Of a DNA stretch of 64,000 nucleotides, positions 57,601 through 61,904 are shown one piece after another. Numbering within the stretch: position 1 is the stretch's first letter; the number at the start of each line of letters is the position of its first letter. The stretch covers positions 1 to 64,000 of the forward strand of contig JAFTYI010000006.1 of NCBI GenBank assembly GCA_017464815.1, written 5' to 3'. The notes below the pieces were generated by a model, which was not told the DNA's origin, searched no databases, and saw only the letters and a program-made list of their open reading frames with translations. The translations under genes were made by a program, and so were the position numbers. This DNA is from Bacteroidaceae bacterium. Its GTDB lineage: Bacteria; Bacteroidota; Bacteroidia; Bacteroidales; Bacteroidaceae.

Positions 57601-59169
57601 CAATGAAGTGACATTCTTGCCAAAGTTGTTAAAGAAGCCTTGGTTGATTTCCGTCATGCCATCCGGCAAGGTCAATTCTGTGACTTCCGTGTCAGCCACA
57701 TAGATATGCTTGGCCAACGTGAAAGGGTTGGACGAACCTTCGCCCCATGAGATGGCATCGCCGTACAAGATGGCAAACATACGGTCATTGCTTGAGACAT
57801 GGATTTTGCTCAAGTTGCTGCAACTCTTAAAGGCATCGTCACCGATGGAGGCTATGGCATCGCCCATGGTAAGTTCTGACAAACCTGTGCATCCCGAGAA
57901 TGCAGCCTTCTCAATAGTAGTGACTGTGTTGGGAAGAACCACCTTTGTCAGCTGGGTGAAGTTCTCAAACGCCCCCTCGGCAATGTTGACAGTTCCTTCA
58001 GTCACCTCGATGGCGGTGTTGGCCTCCATCGTACCCTTATATTTATAGAGCACCTTATTAATATATATAGGCCCGTCTTCTAAACCGTCATACCATGTAG
58101 TACCCGTGAAAGCGTCCTTACCGATGTGGGTTACTGACTCGGGAATTGTGATACCGACCAAGTTGGTTTGGTTCTTGAACGCACCTTCGGCGATACTGGT
58201 AGTACCTTCCTTTACAGCGATGGTTGTATTCTCCGGCATGTCACCTTTATATTGATAAAGGACGGAGCCGATATAGACAACATTGTCATCGGATTGATGA
58301 TTGCTTATCCATGCCGTATTTGCAAAGACATCCTTTCCCATATTGATAGAAGATTCGGGGAAAGTTACAGTGGCCAGATTGGTACATCCGTTGAAAGCAT
58401 TATCGCCAATGGACGTGACGGATGAGGGGATGGTAATGGAAGTTATGCTGGCAACATCTTTGAAAAATTCATTAGGTATTTCGGTTACACCGTCTGGTAT
58501 GACCAAGTTTGTCACCTCTGTTTCCCCGCCATTTTCATCCTTCACATAAATATGTTTGGCTATTGGCAAGGGGTTGGAACTGTAGCTGACAAATTCAATA
58601 TTGAAAAGGGTGCTGATATTGGGAAAAATCACTTTATTTAAGCTTGTACAGGAGCTAAATGTAGCTTCTTGAATGGACTTTATGGATTCTCCGAATGATA
58701 CCGATTCCAATTTGTCACATGATTGGAATGCACGAGTTTCGATAGTTTCTAAAGAATTAGGTAATTCCACTGATGTCAAAGCGGAACAATGATTGAATGC
58801 ATAGGCACTTATCGTCTTTACAGAATTTCCCAATTGTACCGTAGCCAGATTGGTGCAATTCTGAAAGGCTGCACTCCCAATGCTAACCACAGAATTAGGA
58901 ATTGTAACAGAAGTCAAGTTTGAACATCCGTTGAAAACCATATTCCCAATCGCTGTTACGGCATATTGGATTTCATTGTTGGTTACATTTTCGGGAATGA
59001 CAATGTTTCCCGCATACGGACTTTCTCCACTCACAACGGAGACCGTACTTTCCGACGTGATTTCATACGTGATGGAAACTCCATCATCATTCTCAACAGA
59101 GAATGTCTCTGCGAAACACGGCATGTTCATGAACATGGCCATGCTTAGAAAAAACAACATTTTTTTCAT
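45667..59169 (-). CDS. Giant BspA-type leucine-rich-repeat surface protein (4500 residues)
   Basis: A single uninterrupted 13.5-kb frame. A signal peptide (MKKMLFFLSMAMFMNMPCFA) is followed by LRR_5/BspA (Treponema pallidum-type) repeats of about 23 residues with the pattern SVTLGDSVKTIGxxAFxxC, to about residue 4050. After these come a Thr/Glu-rich linker, a beta module opening ITWEQEF (about 4145-4230) and a dockerin-like pair of calcium loops (4231-4285, GDANGNREINSADL and ADVNKDQRVNVADV). A cohesin-like domain (4308-4422) and a tail ending QGVYIIGKNKVIIK like T9SS sorting domains complete the chain. BspA proteins bind host matrix and other bacteria; this is an inference here. Long internal duplications are present, and the gene is clearly more AT-rich than the flanking genes. 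Confidence 0.93.
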   Translation of the reverse strand: MKKMLFFLSMAMFMNMPCFAETFSVENDDGVSITYEITSESTVSVVSGESPYAGNIVIPENVTNNEIQYAVTAIGNMVFNGCSNLTSVTIPNSVVSIGSAAFQNCTNLATVQLGNSVKTISAYAFNHCSALTSVELPNSLETIETRAFQSCDKLESVSFGESIKSIQEATFSSCTSLNKVIFPNISTLFNIEFVSYSSNPLPIAKHIYVKDENGGETEVTNLVIPDGVTEIPNEFFKDVASITSITIPSSVTSIGDNAFNGCTNLATVTFPESSINMGKDVFANTAWISNHQSDDNVVYIGSVLYQYKGDMPENTTIAVKEGTTSIAEGAFKNQTNLVGITIPESVTHIGKDAFTGTTWYDGLEDGPIYINKVLYKYKGTMEANTAIEVTEGTVNIAEGAFENFTQLTKVVLPNTVTTIEKAAFSGCTGLSELTMGDAIASIGDDAFKSCSNLSKIHVSSNDRMFAILYGDAISWGEGSSNPFTLAKHIYVADTEVTELTLPDGMTEINQGFFNNFGKNVTSLTIPGSVTTIGDAAFQDWTKLASVTIGNSVKSIGANAFKGCTALTTIELPIPVSTIGEYAFDGCTNLSSITLGDSVKTIGNWAFNGCSSLTTVDVNTLLTMFNVTCGNSNSNPFKIAPKLSVNGEEITTELVIPEGVTEIKQGFFYNWGSDITSVTIPNSVKKIGSSAFSNWTKLASVAIGDSVKIIGDNAFNRCSSLTAVNIPNSVITIENAAFYYCSNLSSVTLGDSVESIGQYAFNGCDNLQTVNVNKLETIFNSVKYGNSTNNNPFKMASKLHLNGVEVTNLVIPESITELNKGFLYNFGNNVTSVTIPKSVNVGDYAFQNWPKLASVTLGRTGKNAFEGCSALTSITLGASVDTIAAGAFKNCTGLESVVIPNSVVVIENRAFEGCSKLASVTFSESVDSVGEYAFNGCNSLQRVNVTDLDAWYAINFGNESANPLVIAKHLYFNDEEVTGFTIPEGITEINEGFFKGYENIKSITLPKSVKKIGYRAFYNLTNLESVTLNDSLQSIGEDAFRGCTALTAVVIPNSVKTFARNVFYGCTSLSSVTLGDSLQTIGGGSFHDCTSLESIVIPNSVKTIEDRVFESCSNLSYITMGDSVETIGEYTFNGCEKLQTVNVKSLVSLFNLKSNNHLGNPFTVATKLHLNGEEITDLVIPEGVTEIKNGFFYNFWENITSVTIPNSVKTIGGNAFQNWSKLTSASIGNSVKTIGYRAFENCSALATVIIGDSVKTIEYEAFKKTGLTSVTFPNSLELIGRNAFDGCSNLEAVTFGDSIKTILQNVFNGCEKLARVNTTNIAALCNVAYTDVNSNPLRIAKHLYMNDEEVTELVIPEGVTQIAPFAFVDAKGITSLSIPNSVKSIGGTAFNGCTNLAYITWGNSVETIGDWAFDNCDSLKTMNVNSLETVLNSVKYGNISHRNPFCKASKLYLNGEEVTNLVIPESITEIKKGFLYNFGNNVTSVTIPNSVKVGDYAFQNWPKLASVTLERTGKNAFEGCSALTSITLGASVDTIAAGAFRYCKGLESVVIPNTVVAIEKAAFEGCTKLASVTFGDAIASVGSYAFNGCDSLKRVDVTNLDAWYAINFENQSANPLTIAQHLYYNGEEVTGLTIPEGITEINEGFFKGYENIKSIVLPNSVVKIGDRAFKGLANLESVTLSSSLETIGTEAFQYCTSLTAVEIPNSVKALSRNVFFGCTNLQSVTLSDSLRTIAGGSFKECKNLKSIVIPNSVVTLEDGVFEFCTNLSYITLGDSVKSIGSRSFNGCDSLQTVNVNTLLTMFNIQCGGSNANPFSKASKLHLNGKEITELEIPEGVTEINQGFFYNFGNIVTSVTIPNSVKSINGGAFQNWSELESISLGDSIKTVGLYPFSGCDKLTKVNVPNISTLCNIEFASHNSGGGNSNPLSIAKHLYLNGEEVTELIIPDDVTHISNYAFSGASSITSVFIPTSVKSIGEYVFHDCDALSYVTLGDSVKTIGDRAFWFCDSLKTVNIHSLETMFNLTCNGSGSNPFSIASNLHLSGEEVTDLVIPEYLTEINKGFLYNFGNNVTSVTIPNSVKVGDYAFQNWPKLESVTLERTGKNAFEGCSALTSINWGASVDTIAAGAFRYCKGLESVVIPNTVVAIEKAAFEGCTKLSSVTFGDAISSVGSYAFNGCDSLKRVDVTNLDTWYAINFENQSANPLTIAQHLYFNGEEVTGLKIPEGITEINEGFFKGYENIKSIVLPNSVVKIGDRAFKGLANLESVTLSSSLESIGREAFRGCTSLTSIEFPEPLTFIGDHAFDGCTNLESVSLGNQIKTIEHNVFNGCEKLSRVDVTDAAAYFAINFGSDSSNPAKITKGLYCDDKLVTEYVQPYGATEVRGNLLSGYDFITSLVFANSVQGIYGWHMFEGSKSLTKVVLPNSLKYLSERAFGGCKNLRSVTFGDSLTTVGYHAFYQCDSLEDVHIAKLEDWFNIEFGDYHSNPLTKAKHFYSDGKEITELVVPNTVKEIKDHLFEGSKITSLKLGDSVEKIGNSAFASCTALTSVTFGESIDSIETNAFAGCDSLKRVDVTNLDAWYAIYFENQSANPLTIAQHLYFNGEEVTGLKIPEGITEINEGFFKGYKNIKSIVLPNSVVKIGDRAFMGLVNLESVTLSSSLETIGTSAFQNCTALTAIKIPNSVKAFPNEVFRNCTNLASVVLGDSLRTIGQYAFRECKSLKSVVFPNSVVSIGYGAFEDCTNLSYISLGDSVKSIDSYAFNRCDSFQVVNVNSLETMFNIQCGHSNSNPFSIASKLHLNGKEVTDLVIPESISEIKSGMFYKFGKNITSIIIPKSVKKINNYAFNDWSKLASVSWENSVDTIGEGIFQNCVSLTAIEVPNSIKFFPRNVFLGCTNLKSVTLGDSLRTIGGGSFHKCTNLKSIVIPNSVVTIEDRVFEFCTNLSHITLGDSVRTIGEFAFNGCDSLQTVNLNKLGTMFNIQYGHAGNPFSIASKLHVNGKEVTDLVIPEGVTQIHNGFFYNFGKNVTSITIPNSVRTIGADIFYGWPKLATVSIGNSVENIGYRAFYDCAALTTVTMGGPVKNIQWGVFENCPSLTSVHVTDVATLCNSGFERGDSNPLSKAKHLYLNGEEVTDLVIPEGVTQISPYAFFGAEGITSVTIPNSVKSIGTETFSGCKNLSYITLGDSISNFGYCAFNGCDSLTINVAKLEVLFNEFKFDGYRSSPFETATNLCVNNEEIVDLEVPNTVKKIPGGIFNGRGIKSLVIPNSVETIGDNAFNGCEKLATLSLGNSVDTIGAGAFYNCKALTSVEIPNSVKKIGDNAFNGCEKLATLSLGNSVDIIGAGAFYNCKALTSVEIPNSVKVISDQAFRVCDNLSSVTLGDSLQTIGFAAFADNPSLTSIEMPNSVTTLSREAFYNCNNLTSVTLSNSLQTIGERAFMYCRALESIEIPNSVTTIPSEAFYDCYGLESVTLGNSIQSIGEAAFGYVGLGLGNGRHTLTYIPSLDWLFKVEINSNNGNDYLFKELYIGKQPLTALEIPEKFTEAPILPLLYNSCITSLNTGNGLKILPKGRSEKITNLTLGSNLTKIEGEFPNALIVVSNATTPPTITKENDEDWSPFPKCLFDNGAYGVVVLLNPSDQNKYSTAKGWEGMQLTNQSNKVDVLVSTPGELSWEIIDKHNMAPAKVVGLTVRGEINDDDFEQMNLNMKSLLYLDLSNAKVNKVPNNAFDGKQQLLSLQLPSTTKVVGNYAFQGCHGIEELVLPTDLTEIGDGAFAGTNIETLDFNYALQKIGNRAFANTPLKEISFQNKVESIGSEAFQGCNLEQELYFSETLTSIGERAFEGQSGITGHLTIPESVTTVGQRAFSGTNISTVFISGKMTTLESSVFANCPQLNVVYIPDNITRINASAFQGCTSLKDLRLSQKVEEIEREAFRAIPIRSVSVPESVKTLREYTFADCANLRFATLPSTITSLEDGVFYNCRQLMNLTVKALTPPTVADNTFRGVNTDRCIVSIPTESKKEYALATYWGRFIQMRNDIVVQKKGNGSISFASGETAEEGNTPAPVTRATRAATNETESTVTTVEDGSSLYVPKDGTVRFYITPEEGEEIVSATLDGEDITSQIVDGVFVTTADKQSAELVVNFSELTKTAQVITWEQEFEQPVMVGDKITLNAAASSGLSVNFAFGNNESSQFANLSDNTLAIVKPGAIALIAQQKGDNQYASISTDVKYIQAYEYGDANGNREINSADLATTIDYAIGNDPQEFLFRAADVNKDQRVNVADVSGVVDIVLTAPATIDEAELMTRSTGEVLRGEMSANGLNVILSSNMGEYLTFQCDIRLSDDCLPKLDDAGNPIVTLRHSEAAGTQVAVARFVEEGCIRILLYSTDNTPMANNQAVTLLLESVSRNGDIEIENAGYSFRENGTIIYRPFEYGYVTGMESMEDVISSMKIKTQGEEISIYSPVDYQLPVTSVDGIVHMLDVKAGYNKFALKQGVYIIGKNKVIIK
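49097..49368 (-). repeat. Nearly exact 138-bp tandem duplication inside the giant gene
   Basis: The block beginning TTCACTGAATTGGGAATCTC at 49097 repeats at 49235, 138 bp (46 codons, two leucine-rich repeats) later. I count one difference over the shared block (AATAATATC against AATAGTATC, Ile to Thr). This is a very recent in-frame duplication. Confidence 0.85.
51290..56720 (-). repeat. 1.8-2.0-kb superrepeats inside the giant gene
   Basis: A block of several hundred residues containing GDYAFQNWPKL, TGKNAFEGCSALTSI, ASVDTIAAGAF and NPLTIAQHLY recurs. The DNA for its CCAACTTGGGCCA anchor lies near 52897, 54660 and 56613, about 1.76 and 1.95 kb apart. A fourth, shorter copy of the NQSANPLTIAQHLYFNGEEV part lies near 51.4 kb. 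The two copies nearest the 3' side are the most alike at DNA level. Confidence 0.8.
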
Positions 59170-59490
59170 AGGTTACTTATTTTGTTAGTTTTGATGTTCT
59201 TTTTCTCTCTCCGAAGAAGAGCAGACAAGGCGAAAATGAAATATCCTAAGTCCCTCGGGCAAAAAAGAAACGCAAGCACATCTTTGATGCCTTTGTCCAT
59301 TGAGGTCTTAGGATACCCGAAACTACAAAAGATTAAGATGCACCTGCGTACGCAGGCATCTGCCATCTTATTCTCATCGTAATTTCTTGAAAGTTCCTAA
59401 GTTTCAATGGACGATTAGAATAATAGCAAACGCTATACTTTTCCACAATGTCAGTTTTCAACACTCACCGCTGTGAACGATTGATGGGGC
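59170..59490 (-). other. Structured leader of the giant LRR gene
   Basis: About 320 bases separate a TATCTTTG box at 59491-59498 from the ATG. Three segments can pair in two exclusive ways. Segment B (59295-59315) pairs with C (59395-59412, two stems of 9 and 7 bp) or with A (59242-59253, 11 of 12 positions). A perfect CCTGCGTACGCAGG palindrome lies at 59343-59356 between B and C. A 44-codon frame starting at 59300 inside B ends at 59166 and overlaps the giant gene's ATG as ATGA. The stretch 59500-59690 upstream shows no gene. Confidence 0.45.
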
Positions 59491-59498
59491 AAAGATAC
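59491..59498 (-). promoter_or_regulatory. Putative -7 box of the giant LRR gene
   Basis: On the minus strand this reads TATCTTTG, an exact match, but no TTTG lies 19-20 bases upstream. It would give an unusually long leader of about 315 bases. Confidence 0.4.
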
Positions 59499-59696
59499 GT
59501 TTTAATTGTGAATTATTGATTATGAAATCTTATTTATTTTACAGAAAATGTTGCAGAACATGTTTTTACACCTTTTAGTAATAAATTTCGCGCTTCTATT
59601 TCATCCCTATTTCGTCAAAATGAAATGCCGCGTGAGGGGTGCGTGATTGCATATATATACAATGTAAAGATGAGGGGATGAGGTAAGGCACAAAGT

Positions 59697-59805
59697 GGTC
59701 AGCCCGTCTCCTCTCAAGTGGTCAGCGGCTAAGGTGTCCGACGGTTAGCCCGTGTCCTCTCGAGAGGTTAGCGGCTGACCTCTCGACACCTTAGCGGCTA
59801 AAGGG
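59697..59805. repeat. 23-bp-period array between the four-helix-bundle and giant LRR genes
   Basis: GGTCAGC/GGTTAGC/CCTTAGC cores begin at 59697, 59720, 59743, 59766 and 59789, five units exactly 23 bp apart. They are filled with variations of CCGTGTCCTCTCGAGA and GGCTAAGGTGTCC. Inverted halves (GGTTAGC...GACC, CTCTCGAGAG) are frequent. The remaining sequence from 59806 to 60128 is AT-rich with no gene I can support. Confidence 0.87.
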
Positions 59806-60128
59806 TGGGAAGAAGGCGGTTTTTGTTTGATTTTCCCGACCGAAAAATGTATAAATATACAGTGGGCGCATATTTATGCAAAACTGACCGCACGAGAATC
59901 GCGTATATGGGCGTGAATTTTCTTTTGAGCGAAAAATGGGAAGAATTTCAATCAGAATGCAAACAGCTAGGTTTCAGATTGTTAACAACACTCTGTTAAC
60001 CTTTGAAGGGGGCAGGCTTATCCCATGGATGAAGTGAGAGGGAAGAGGATGTATTCTTAAAAGCTGACATATTGTTTTCTCGCATATTTACAGGAGCTCT
60101 GCATTATCGGCATTTTTAGGGAGGAGGA

Positions 60129-61019
60129 TTAATCAGGGTGAGGGGGATTTTGAGGAATCGGAGGAGTCGGAGGAGTCGAATTATTCTGAGGATTCTGAGG
60201 GCTCGGAGTAATCTGAGGATTCTGAGTATTCTGAAGACTCGGAGTGTGCTGAAGACTCGGAGAGTTCGGAAGACTCTGAGAGCTCTGAGGATTCGGAGTG
60301 GGGTGGGTTATCTGGGACTTTTGGGCGTTCCTGTAATTTATCCTTGCTTGGAACATGCGTTCTTTGATGCCACCTTCGGTGACAAAACGCTGCTGCATGG
60401 TGATGAGCAGTTTGTGTAGCATATAAATGGCTTGGTGAATGAGGGTGATGCAGAGGTTGGCAATCTCCTCATCGTTCATGCGGCGTATGTTTTTCGCATA
60501 GGTGTTGCTGATTTGTCCGCTGCGGGCATACAGCCTCATTCTTTCGTAGCGTGGGTGCAAGGGACCCCATTGTTCAAGGTTTCGTACACGCAGATAGTCT
60601 TCGTAATCGTCGAGCAGTTCTTCAAGGCTTGCTTTGGCCACATTGGTGAGTTTGATTTCTGTTTCGCTGGATGTGGCCGCAGCTTGGTTGCCTTCGGCGA
60701 TGTTTTGCTTGCCGCTACGTGCGGCTTGCACCATCTGATCAATGGTGCGGTCGCCTTTGGAGAGATACTGGTGGGTAAAATTGTAGGTGATGTCGTAGAT
60801 TATCTCTGTCACTTGATAGACACGCAGGTTGCGGTAATGGCCGTGTTGGGGGAGGAAGGTGTGGGGCGCTTGAGGGGTCGGAGAAATCGGAGGGTTCGGA
60901 GAATTCGGAGTAATCGGAGAACTCTGAAGACTCTGAAGACTCTGAGGACTCTGAGGACTCTGAAAACTCTGAGAGCTCTCATTAATCTGAGCGAGCTGGG
61001 TGGGTTGATCGTTTTTCAT
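60129..61019 (-). CDS. Four-helix-bundle 'suffix' protein with repeat-derived tails
   Basis: A 296-residue protein. The central part (about 58-235) is the four-helix-bundle family related to 23S rRNA intervening-sequence proteins (YRNLRVYQVTEIIYDITYNF, QMVQAARSGKQNIAEGNQAA) plus the Bacteroidales suffix domain (ARSGQISNTYAKNIRRMNDEEIANL). The function is unknown. Both ends are low-complexity Ser/Gln/Pro/Asn tripeptides (SQS FQS PQS PQS LQS ... and LQN TQN PQI TPS PQN). They are encoded by strict 9-bp-period DNA arrays at 60878-60994 and 60158-60301. No Met lies between residue 1 and the bundle, so the N-terminal repeat is likely translated. The gene lies 35 bp after the DUF3108-type gene. Confidence 0.82.
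   Translation of the reverse strand: MKNDQPTQLAQINESSQSFQSPQSPQSLQSLQSSPITPNSPNPPISPTPQAPHTFLPQHGHYRNLRVYQVTEIIYDITYNFTHQYLSKGDRTIDQMVQAARSGKQNIAEGNQAAATSSETEIKLTNVAKASLEELLDDYEDYLRVRNLEQWGPLHPRYERMRLYARSGQISNTYAKNIRRMNDEEIANLCITLIHQAIYMLHKLLITMQQRFVTEGGIKERMFQARINYRNAQKSQITHPTPNPQSSQSLPNSPSLQHTPSLQNTQNPQITPSPQNPQNNSTPPTPPIPQNPPHPD
60158..60301. repeat. 9-bp-period TCKGAR array encoding the C-terminal tail
   Basis: Sixteen consecutive units with TCTGAG/TCGGAG/TCTGAA cores and a 3-bp variable part begin every 9 bp from 60158 to 60293 without a slip. Read on the minus strand they encode Ser/Pro/Gln/Asn/Thr tripeptides at the end of the four-helix-bundle protein. Confidence 0.9.
60878..60994. 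repeat. 9-bp-period TCKGAR array encoding the N-terminal tail
   Basis: Thirteen consecutive units of the same TCGGAG/TCTGAA type begin every 9 bp from 60878 to 60986, one (TCTCATTAA) degenerate. They encode the N-terminal Ser/Gln/Pro/Asn stretch of the same protein. The two arrays flank the folded domain. Confidence 0.9.
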
Positions 61020-61054
61020 GGCAGAAGAGGATTATTGGGGGGAATTATCGGACT

Positions 61055-61873
61055 TCACTCCTTCACCACGGAGGTCAGCGGGTGGCGATTGCCCTTGATG
61101 CCTTTGAGGAAGGCTTTGGCTGAACCGAAGTTGAGGAAGAGGTCGAGGCGGACGGGCAGGTGGTTCTTGTCGTCGGTGACGTAGAAGGTGATGACCTCCT
61201 GCTCCTTGCCCTTCTTGTCGTACTCTACAAGGGAGAAGACGAGGCAACGGTAGGTGGTTTCCTTGTCGTCTTCGGCTTCAAACTTCTTCTTGCCACGGTA
61301 GATGAGTGTCTGCTTCTCCACACGTCGGCCGGTGGCCATCTGGAAATGAATCTTGTCGCCTACCTTATAATCCGTGGGATCGAACGAGCGGGCGCGTTGA
61401 AGGATGCTGAGCATGTCGTAGATGCACTCGTCCATGGTGTCTTGGGCGGTCTTCACGCTGCCATCGCGATGCAGGCGGCGCTGACGTGCCTGACTTTTCC
61501 CGTCAGGGTAGCTGAACCATGCCTCGTCCACGGTGTAGCGTTTTCCCTCCTCGGCTCCTTTGCGGAAATAGAGGGGCTCCATCCGGGTGGTCATGCGGCT
61601 GATGAGCGTGTCGCGCATCTTGAAAAAGTAGTCGGCCCGCTTGCTGCTGGTGGCCACGAGCGAGGTTTCATATCCGGGTTGTCCGTCGTCGGTGGTGATG
61701 GCGTCGGTCTTCAGCACGGCTGTGCCGGCTTTTATCCACACGAACTTCCAGTTGAAGTACATCTCGTAATCCAGTTTCTCGCCACTCTGAAAAGCATAGT
61801 TTTCGGCGGGGCATTGGGCATAGGCACACCACCCGGTCACAAGGATGGCGATGAGGGCAAGTATTCTTTTCAT
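61055..61873 (-). CDS. DUF3108-type exported protein
   Basis: A 272-residue exported protein of the DUF3108 type. A signal peptide (MKRILALIAILVTGWCAYAQ) precedes AENYAFQSGEKLDYEMYFNW and WIKAGTAVLKTDAI, the usual opening of this family. The body is beta-rich and ends with a conserved FYVTDDKNHLPVRLDLFLNFG stretch. The function is unknown; many copies accompany envelope proteins in Bacteroidota. The start is fixed by the signal peptide; a longer frame reads back into the preceding gene. It lies 31 bp after the Ig-like lipoprotein gene and is probably in the same transcript. Confidence 0.83.
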   Translation of the reverse strand: MKRILALIAILVTGWCAYAQCPAENYAFQSGEKLDYEMYFNWKFVWIKAGTAVLKTDAITTDDGQPGYETSLVATSSKRADYFFKMRDTLISRMTTRMEPLYFRKGAEEGKRYTVDEAWFSYPDGKSQARQRRLHRDGSVKTAQDTMDECIYDMLSILQRARSFDPTDYKVGDKIHFQMATGRRVEKQTLIYRGKKKFEAEDDKETTYRCLVFSLVEYDKKGKEQEVITFYVTDDKNHLPVRLDLFLNFGSAKAFLKGIKGNRHPLTSVVKE

Positions 61874-61904
61874 GCTATATATATGTGTGTGATCAGTCTT
61901 TTCT

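Noticed and set aside
59805-59999. 64-codon plus-strand frame upstream of the giant gene
   Set aside because: No promoter, no recognisable domain, AT-rich intergenic sequence, and it begins inside the tail of the 23-bp array.
60432-61184. Plus-strand frame of 250 codons antisense to the four-helix-bundle gene
   Set aside because: The minus strand encodes the recognised helix-bundle family; the plus-strand frame stays open because the 9-bp arrays contain no stop codons in that phase.
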